From contig NZ_CP041188.1 of assembly GCF_006517235.1 (NCBI RefSeq), positions 3,038,001 through 3,102,000 of the forward strand: 64,000 nucleotides of DNA, read 5' to 3'. Positions 58,794 to 64,000 of this stretch are shown one piece after another. Source of the stretch: Pseudarthrobacter sp. NIBRBAC000502772. Lineage in GTDB: Bacteria; Actinomycetota; Actinomycetes; Actinomycetales; Micrococcaceae. Positions within the stretch are counted from its first letter, which is position 1; each line of letters starts with the position of its first letter. The position numbers were made by a program, and so were the translations under genes. The notes beneath the pieces are model-generated. The model saw only the letters and a list, made by a program, of their open reading frames with translations. It did not search any database and was not told where the DNA came from.

Positions 58794-60247
58794 GTGGAGA
58801 ACTGGGGCTGCAGGAGCACAATCACCGGGCCGCAGAGCAGCTGCGCGGAGAGCGGGACGGCCCAGGCAGCGGCTGCCCAGCGTGGAATCACTGCCGGGGT
58901 CCAGTCGATCATCCGGCGGCCCAGGACGATGATGCCCAGGGTCGCGAGTACCGACAAGAGGAACCCAAAGCTGGTACCGAGGCCGGGGTCGATCAGGAGC
59001 AGGCCCATCACCGCGAGGCAGAGGAAACTGAGTCCACGGCCTGTCCGGCCACCTGCCAGCGATGCCACGGCGATTGAACCCATCAGCGCGGCGCGCAGGA
59101 CGCTGGCGTCCGGGCCCACCAGCACCACAAACATTGCCAGGCCGGTCAAAGCCAGTCCTGCCGCAGGGAGCCGGGGCAGGCGCAGGCTGCGGGCAGCGAT
59201 CAGCAGGGCACCCAGGACCAGGCTGCAGTTGGCCCCGCTGACTGCCGTCAGGTGGGTCATGCCCACCGTTTTCATCGCCGCATTGAGCCCTTCATCCAAG
59301 GCGCTGGTGTCTCCGGTGACCATGCCCGGGAGCAGACCGGCTGGATCGGCGGCAAGGAAAGACGAAGCGGAGACATACCGGACACGCAGGTCCTTCGCTA
59401 CGAGCTGCCAGGCCGGGGCGTCGGCATCATCCATTCCGGCGCTGCTGCCGGTCCCGGAGCCGGCACGGGGTGGCAGGGAGGCTGACAGGACAGCCGTTTC
59501 CTGCTGGCCTGCGTCCGGCGGCTTCAGCTTGCCGGCGGTCCGGACCACCTGGCCGGGCACCAGGTCTCCCCAGCCCTTGCCGCCCATGACCACCACCGGG
59601 GCACGGGTACGGATGACCCGGCTGCTGACGGTGACCTGCTCCGTCTGCGCCGTGACCGACCAGCGTTCGGGCGGCCCCGAAGTTCCCGGGACGGTCATGG
59701 CGCGCGGGGATCCGGTGACCTCCAGAATGGCCACCACAGAGTGGCCCGCGGCGACAGCTTCGGCAAACGGCCCGTCGTGGCGTTGGGACGACGAGACAGC
59801 CGAATGGGCAGCAGCGGTGGCGGCCAGCAGCAAGGCAACCGCGAGCGTCATCGGAAAGCTCCGCCGGCCTGCCACCAACGCCCTGCCCTTCGAGGCCCGG
59901 ATCAACAGGCAGGTGGCCAAAAGTACCAAGCCGCAGCAGAGCCCCACCAGCGCCACAGGGGCAAGCCAGACGCCAGCGACGGCGGCACCCCAGACGAGGA
60001 GGGCGGGCAGTGCCAGCCTGACGTCGGTGCGCCGGCGCGGCGCATCCGCTGGTGAACTCGATGGCTCCTGGCCCCGGAGTTTCGTCCCGACGCGTGCACC
60101 CAGCCTGCGGACACTCAGCCCCGCGGCCTGGACTGCGGCGGGCGTATCCACGGCGGGCGTATCCACGGAAGCCGGGAATGCTGCTGGAGCCCTCTGGCCC
60201 TGCACGGCTGAGTCAACAAAGCGGCTCCACTGGCTGCGCCTGGCCAC
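58235..60247 (-). CDS. comEC: ComEC/Rec2 family DNA-uptake channel protein
   Basis: The 670-residue polytopic protein has an N-terminal hydrophobic cluster (about 75-135), a DUF4131-like extracytoplasmic region and the Competence domain with HLTAVSGANCSLVLGALL and DASVLRAALMGSIA. A further set of membrane helices runs to about residue 605. The C-terminal beta-lactamase domain of long ComEC proteins is absent, as in many Actinobacteria. The last 65 residues are Arg/Pro/Gly-rich and overlap holA, which looks like read-through rather than a domain. It starts 2 bp after the comEA stop. Role: passage of single-stranded DNA across the membrane. Confidence 0.92.
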   Translation of the reverse strand: MARRSQWSRFVDSAVQGQRAPAAFPASVDTPAVDTPAAVQAAGLSVRRLGARVGTKLRGQEPSSSPADAPRRRTDVRLALPALLVWGAAVAGVWLAPVALVGLCCGLVLLATCLLIRASKGRALVAGRRSFPMTLAVALLLAATAAAHSAVSSSQRHDGPFAEAVAAGHSVVAILEVTGSPRAMTVPGTSGPPERWSVTAQTEQVTVSSRVIRTRAPVVVMGGKGWGDLVPGQVVRTAGKLKPPDAGQQETAVLSASLPPRAGSGTGSSAGMDDADAPAWQLVAKDLRVRYVSASSFLAADPAGLLPGMVTGDTSALDEGLNAAMKTVGMTHLTAVSGANCSLVLGALLIAARSLRLPRLPAAGLALTGLAMFVVLVGPDASVLRAALMGSIAVASLAGGRTGRGLSFLCLAVMGLLLIDPGLGTSFGFLLSVLATLGIIVLGRRMIDWTPAVIPRWAAAAWAVPLSAQLLCGPVIVLLQPQFSTYSLLANLMAAPLVAPVTLLGTAAVPLVVAAPWLATVLIAVAGTFSAGVAGTARITAGLPGAALPWPEGPLGLLTMVLLSVLTFAGVWLAVRPRQVFRGVLALHARTEKVLDLLERQLGATLARCGPARCWPDRRGPGQRGPGLVAAAHRGRLRHCTRISGRNPPWPQPRPHVPGLRRRTRPPGGT
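60137..60166. repeat. 2 x 15-bp tandem repeat in comEC
   Basis: GGCGGGCGTATCCAC occurs twice in direct succession. It encodes a repeated VDTPA in the N-terminal cytoplasmic stretch of ComEC and keeps the frame. Confidence 0.9.
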
Positions 60248-60248
60248 C

Positions 60249-61139
60249 TCAGATGCCTACCAGGGGAAGGAGTGTTTCGAGCATCTTGGGACCCACGCCA
60301 TCCACGGCGTCGAGCTCCTCGACCGTTGCGAAGGGGCCGTGTTCCTTGCGCCACTCCACAATCCGCTGAGCCAGCACGGGCCCAACCTTCGGCAGGGCGT
60401 CCAGCTCTTCGACGCTGGCTGTATTGAGGTTGACCTTTTCTCCTGCTGAAGCGGTCCCACCACCGCCGGTCCCCTCCCCCGCTTCCCCGGGCATGCCGGA
60501 CGAACCGGCGGGGACTTCTTCGCCGGCCTGGGGAACGTAGAGCTTCTGACCGTCCGCCAGCATGGCAGCAAGGTTGAGGCGGTTCAGGTCTGCTGTGGGC
60601 GTGCCTCCGCCTGCCGCCGCGACTGCTTCGTGAACCCGGCTGCCAGCGGGCAACTGCACAACCCCGGGCACGGCGACAGCCCCGGCAACGTGAATGATAA
60701 CGGTGCCGGCCTGTGGACTTTCCGACGCCAGCCCAGGCGGCCCGGCGCCGTGCGGCTCCGGGCCTTCGGTTCCTTCCCGAGCAGGCATGCTGCCTTGAGC
60801 GGAGACGTCACTGAGTGGCCTGACTTCTGGCTGACCGGCGGCCACCTGTGACCAGAACCAGGCGCCGCCCAGCACCGCGACTACGGCGATGAGCAGGGCG
60901 ACCCGCAGGCCCACCCGCCATCTCAGCGCCGGTCCTGTCCGGCCTGTTCCGGCAGCGGACTCATCCGCAGCCCCCGGAGCGGCGTCGTCACCGGATAGGT
61001 GGGTACCGCCGTCGTACTCAAAGACCTTTTCGCCTCTGCCGGTGAGCAGAAGCCCCGGGCCGGCTCCGAGCGTGGACTGCAGCCGGTCCCGGGCATGCCG
61101 GGCCCCCTGGCGTGCTGCTCCAGCGTCCCGGCGTGACAT
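60249..61139 (-). CDS. comEA: ComEA family helix-hairpin-helix DNA-binding protein
   Basis: In 296 residues this has an N-terminal cytoplasmic stretch, a membrane helix (about 77-97), a linker, an SLBB domain (VIIHVAGAVAVPGVVQLP) and a Gly-rich spacer. Two C-terminal helix-hairpin-helix motifs follow (NLNTASVEELDALPKVGPVLA and ELDAVDGVGPKMLETLLPLVG, in part). It should bind incoming DNA outside the membrane and hand it to ComEC. It is co-transcribed with comEC. Confidence 0.95.
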   Translation of the reverse strand: MSRRDAGAARQGARHARDRLQSTLGAGPGLLLTGRGEKVFEYDGGTHLSGDDAAPGAADESAAGTGRTGPALRWRVGLRVALLIAVVAVLGGAWFWSQVAAGQPEVRPLSDVSAQGSMPAREGTEGPEPHGAGPPGLASESPQAGTVIIHVAGAVAVPGVVQLPAGSRVHEAVAAAGGGTPTADLNRLNLAAMLADGQKLYVPQAGEEVPAGSSGMPGEAGEGTGGGGTASAGEKVNLNTASVEELDALPKVGPVLAQRIVEWRKEHGPFATVEELDAVDGVGPKMLETLLPLVGI

Positions 61140-61170
61140 GCTCCCAACGCTAGGGAAGCAGGGCCGCGGG

Positions 61171-61222
61171 TGACAGTCCCGGCTACACCTATGTGGAAAC
61201 TGCTAGGCGTAAAACCGCGGGG
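61171..61222. repeat. Left imperfect direct repeat flanking the SnoaL-like gene
   Basis: The core CACCTATGTGGAAAC at 61186-61200 is followed by TGCTAGGCGTAAAACCGCGGGG. The same core with a diverged continuation occurs at 61782-61817. The flanks share TGACAG at both left ends. Confidence 0.8.
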
Positions 61223-61345
61223 AAGGTCCAGCTTCGGGACTCGAGCCACCGCCCCGCTGGAAGATTCAGGAGGCCAGTGACCGGCGGGCATGAAGCCGCT
61301 AGGATTCGCTTACCGTAGAAGCCCTATGAGTTAGTTGGTGGGACA

Positions 61346-61768
61346 ATGCAGCTTGACGAGGTCATCGACCAGTTTCATCAGGCGCTAAATCAGTTTGCTA
61401 AAGGCAACCCGGAACCCGTCAAGGCCATTTTCTCCCACAGCAGAGATGTCTCCCTTGCTAATCCCTGGGGCCCTCCGGTGGTCGGCTGGGAGCGAGTATC
61501 AGGGGCCCTCGATTCAGCGGCGGCACGATTCAAATCTGGACGCGTCACGGCTTTTGATGCCCTCACCAAGCACGTCACAACCGATCTCGCCTGCTTCCTG
61601 GACATAGAACACTGGCAGGCCAAGGTGGGAGGAGCCGACAAAATATCAGCATTTGAGCTACGGGTTACGAGCATCTATCGCCTCGAAGGCGACACCTGGG
61701 CACTCGTGCACCGGCACGCAGACCCGATCACCACACCGCAGCCCCCGGACGCCGTCTTGAGAAAATGA
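61346..61768 (+). CDS. SnoaL/NTF2-like protein
   Basis: The 140-residue protein has the NTF2-like cone-fold pattern of YybH/SnoaL-like families: an N-terminal helix FHQALNQFAKGNPEPVKAIF, the WGPPVVGWERVSGALDSAAA block, and C-terminal strands VTSIYRLEGDTWALVHRHAD. Members range from enzymes to binding proteins; the role here is unknown. It is the only plus-strand gene between comEA and degV and lies between two imperfect direct repeats. Confidence 0.88.
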   Translation: MQLDEVIDQFHQALNQFAKGNPEPVKAIFSHSRDVSLANPWGPPVVGWERVSGALDSAAARFKSGRVTAFDALTKHVTTDLACFLDIEHWQAKVGGADKISAFELRVTSIYRLEGDTWALVHRHADPITTPQPPDAVLRK

Positions 61769-61817
61769 CAGCGGGGAAACGCACCTATGTGGAAACCACT
61801 AGGCGGAAACTGCGGGG
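61766..61817. repeat. Right imperfect direct repeat flanking the SnoaL-like gene
   Basis: This is the counterpart of 61171-61222, with the core CACCTATGTGGAAAC at 61782-61796. It includes the SnoaL-like stop codon at its left end and the degV stop codon (61799-61801, read on the minus strand) inside it. Confidence 0.8.
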
Positions 61818-62818
61818 GGCTCCGGCTCCGAGTTCCGCACAGTTGGGCCGCTCTCCCCCACGATCACCGCGAGCACGCCGAGCCCGGCGTGAGCTGCCAG
61901 GACGGCGGGCAGGGAGCTGATCTGGGCCGGCGGACAGCTTGGCAAGGCGGCGGACAGCCTGGCTGCCAGCGCTTCTGCCTCGACCGGATTCCCGAAGTGG
62001 TGGACGGCGAGGCGGGCCTGGCCGTGGGGGCGCGATGCGGCGTCCGCGGCGGCCAGTTCCTCGAGGCGGGCAACAGCTTTGGCTGCTGATCTGACCTTTT
62101 CCAGCGGCACGATCTTGCCGTCGTCGACGGCCAGGATGGGTTTGATGGCGAACATGGTCCCCAGCAGCGAGGCGGCCGCGCCGATCCGCCCGCCCCTGCG
62201 GAGCTGTTCCAGGCTGGGCACGTAGAAATAGACCTTGGTCCGCGCGAACTGCGCCGCCGCCGCGGCGGCTACGGCTGTGGTGTCGCTGCCTGCCGCGGCT
62301 GCTGCCACCGCGGCCTGCACGCCCATGCCCAGTGCCATGCCCACGGTGCCAGAGTCGAGGACTTCCACGGGGATGCTCACCCGGGTGGCCGCGAGCCGCG
62401 CCGCGTCCGCCGTTCCGGACAAACCGCCGGAAATGTGGATGGAGACCACGCCCTCGTAGCCCAGCCGTTCGGCGGCCAGGAAGGCTTGTTCAAACTGTCC
62501 CGGTGACGGGCGGGACGTCTTGACCGACGTGCCGCTGGCGAGTGCCAGGGCAATGGTTTCGGTGATATCGTCTTCGCCCTCGCCGTAAATTTCCGCGCCA
62601 ACCATAACGGGCATCGGGATGACAGTCAGGCGCGCGTCCCCTGCACAGGCATGCACCCAGTCGGCCGGCAGTGCAGAGGCAGAATCGGTCACCACCGCGG
62701 TACGGACGACGACGGCGGGCGGGGTGGAGGGTACTGACACACCGGCGCGCGGTGCGGGACGGAGGGCAGCCAAACGCTCCCGGAGCCAGAGCCACGCAGC
62801 GGCGTCACGGTCGGGCAA
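61799..62818 (-). CDS. DegV family fatty-acid-binding protein
   Basis: The 339-residue protein has the DegV N-terminal motif VVTDSASALPADW near residue 42, the TSRPSPGQF loop and the HISGGLSGTADAA block. The C-terminal lobe contains LRRGGRIGAAASLLG. DegV/FakB proteins bind a fatty acid for phosphorylation by a FakA kinase. No fakA is next to it. About 40 N-terminal residues precede the domain; a later start is possible. Confidence 0.93.
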   Translation of the reverse strand: MPDRDAAAWLWLRERLAALRPAPRAGVSVPSTPPAVVVRTAVVTDSASALPADWVHACAGDARLTVIPMPVMVGAEIYGEGEDDITETIALALASGTSVKTSRPSPGQFEQAFLAAERLGYEGVVSIHISGGLSGTADAARLAATRVSIPVEVLDSGTVGMALGMGVQAAVAAAAAGSDTTAVAAAAAAQFARTKVYFYVPSLEQLRRGGRIGAAASLLGTMFAIKPILAVDDGKIVPLEKVRSAAKAVARLEELAAADAASRPHGQARLAVHHFGNPVEAEALAARLSAALPSCPPAQISSLPAVLAAHAGLGVLAVIVGESGPTVRNSEPEPPAVSA

Positions 62819-62838
62819 GGGTGCCTCCTGGTTTAGGG

Positions 62839-62866
62839 CCGGCCGCCGGTTGGGCCCGGCGGCCGG
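62839..62866. terminator. Hairpin downstream of leuS
   Basis: A perfect 11-bp GC-rich stem (CCGGCCGCCGG with its complement) has the loop TTGGGC. It lies 10 bp after the leuS stop and before degV on the minus strand. There is no T-run, so it may act as a weak terminator or attenuate read-through into degV. Confidence 0.6.
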
Positions 62867-62875
62867 TGCCCCGGA

Positions 62876-64000
62876 CTAGGCCGGGACGATGTTGACCAGT
62901 TTAGGCGCTCGCACGATCACCGTGCGGATGCCGCGGCCGTCGAGCGCGCGCTGGACGTTTTCGCTGGCCAGCGCCAGTTCCCGCAGTTCGTCCTCGCCGA
63001 TCCCCGGCGAGACTTCAAGGCGGTCACGGACCTTGCCCTGGACCTGGACCACCGCGGTGACGGTCTCCTGGACCAGCAGCGCTTCGTCGTGCATCGGCCA
63101 GCCGGCGTTCGCCACGGACGCCGGGTGACCCAGGACGTTCCACATGTCCTCCGCGGTGTACGGCGCGAAGAGGCTCAGGATGACGGCAACGGCTTCCGCC
63201 GCCTCGCGGACGGCGGGATCGGCCCCGCCGGCGCCGGCATCTATAGCCTTGCGGGTCGCGTTGACCAGCTCCATCAGCTTGGCCACCACCACGTTGAACT
63301 TGTTGGTGTCCAACAGCGCGGCGGCGTCGGCGATGGTGCGGTGCGTGACGGAACGCAACGCGCGGTTACCGGCGGTGACGTCGGCACCGGGCTCGCTGGT
63401 GACGTCCTGCGCCAGGCGCCAGGCACGGGCCAGGAACTTTGCGGAGCCCGACGGCGAAACGTCCGCCCAGTCGACGTCGTCCTCCGGCGGGGACGCGAAG
63501 ATCATGGTCAGGCGCACGGCGTCCACGCCGAACTTGTCCAGCTGCTCGCTGAGGTCAACGCCGTTGCCCAGCGACTTGCTCATGGCCTTGCCCCCGTTGA
63601 GGACCTGGCCCTGGTTCAGGAGCGCGCTGAAGGGTTCGTCGGCGTCGATCATGCCGAGGTCGTGGATGACCTTGGTGAAGAAGCGGGCGTACAGCAGGTG
63701 CAGGATGGCGTGCTCCACGCCGCCCACGTACTGGCCGACCGGCATCCACTCATTGATCTTCGCCGGGTCGAACGGGCCCTCGGTGTACTGCGGGGAAACA
63801 AACCGCAGGAAGTACCAGGACGAATCCACGAAGGTGTCCATGGTGTCGGTATCGCGCTTTGCCGGCCCGTGGCAGTTGGGGCAGTCAACGTTGACCCAGC
63901 CCTCGGCGGCGGCCAGGGGGGACGTACCCTTCGGGGACAGGTCCTCGCCGCGCAGGTCCGCAGGCAGCCTGACAGGCAGCTGCTCGTCCGGAACCGGAAC
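62876..64000 (-). CDS. leuS: Leucyl-tRNA synthetase, C-terminal part (5' end outside window)
   Basis: The frame is open to the window edge, giving the last 374 residues. The class I signature [10 protein letters not shown] is present near codon 63575, with [10 protein letters not shown] ahead of it and the anticodon-binding domain behind. The [20 protein letters not shown] region (20 residues) marks the zinc-containing segment before the catalytic end. It charges tRNA-Leu. degV follows downstream on the same strand. Confidence 0.97.
   Translation of the reverse strand, partial: VPVPDEQLPVRLPADLRGEDLSPKGTSPLAAAEGWVNVDCPNCHGPAKRDTDTMDTFVDSSWYFLRFVSPQYTEGPFDPAKINEWMPVGQYVGGVEHAILHLLYARFFTKVIHDLGMIDADEPFSALLNQGQVLNGGKAMSKSLGNGVDLSEQLDKFGVDAVRLTMIFASPPEDDVDWADVSPSGSAKFLARAWRLAQDVTSEPGADVTAGNRALRSVTHRTIADAAALLDTNKFNVVVAKLMELVNATRKAIDAGAGGADPAVREAAEAVAVILSLFAPYTAEDMWNVLGHPASVANAGWPMHDEALLVQETVTAVVQVQGKVRDRLEVSPGIGEDELRELALASENVQRALDGRGIRTVIVRAPKLVNIVPA

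Noticed and set aside
58080..60449. 789-codon open frame on the plus strand
   Set aside because: It is antisense to comEC; the whole translation is Arg/Ser/Pro-rich shadow sequence with no domain.

Overview
The window is high-GC actinobacterial chromosome. Gene content and order (era–ybeY–phoH, rsmE–dnaJ–hrcA, hemW–lepA, rpsT, holA–comEC–comEA, degV, leuS, plus DUF3097 and a DUF4193 relic) suggest an Arthrobacter/Pseudarthrobacter-like member of the Micrococcaceae. This is inference from gene content; no rRNA is present.

Flanks. Positions 1–18.6 kb and 58.2–64 kb are ordinary housekeeping chromosome with intact reading frames. The left flank holds an M13 peptidase (cut by the window edge), an LCP wall ligase, era, a CNNM/CBS membrane protein, ybeY, phoH, a GerMN lipoprotein, rsmE, dnaJ, hrcA with a CIRCE operator, DUF3097, DUF4870, hemW, lepA, a PemK-like protein, rpsT and holA. 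The right flank holds comEC, comEA, a SnoaL-like gene, degV and the 3' part of leuS.

Island. Between holA and comEC lies a 40,166-bp unit bounded by a 596-bp direct repeat (18032–18627 and 58198–58793, one mismatch). The left repeat carries a truncated second copy of the comEC 3' end; the right end carries a truncated, about 76% identical second copy of the holA 5' end. This is the geometry of single-crossover integration of a circular molecule, or of a duplication. No integrase or transposase is visible.

Island part 1 (about 19–45 kb) is a stress/redox block: a remnant csoR / persulfide-dioxygenase–rhodanese pair, two multicopper oxidases, a NosFY-like ABC exporter, a P-type ATPase resembling mycobacterial CtpF, five universal stress protein genes or gene remnants in this block and at the right edge, a flavin-type oxidoreductase, two short-chain dehydrogenases, a broken heavy-metal P-type ATPase and a broken DosR/DevR-type response regulator. 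Nine intergenic dyads of the form RGGGNCNTTNGNCCCY, resembling the mycobacterial DosR box, lie upstream of these genes. Together they suggest a DosR-like dormancy/hypoxia regulon carried on an island and partly decayed.

Island part 2 (45.8–56.3 kb) is a complete form I aerobic CO dehydrogenase cluster: a divergent LysR regulator, then coxM, coxS, coxL (active-site motif AYACSFR), an XdhC–YHS protein, a MobA-like transferase, and coxD-, coxE-, coxG- and coxF-type maturation genes. It is intact, in contrast to its surroundings. The right edge (56.4–58.1 kb) is a graveyard of an OLD-type nuclease, a GAF–ANTAR regulator and a USP fragment.

About a dozen genes on the island are frameshifted, nonsense-mutated or truncated, while none of the flanking housekeeping frames is broken. 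This argues for real decay rather than poor sequence. Overall the island looks like a persistence package (stress proteins plus trace-gas CO oxidation).
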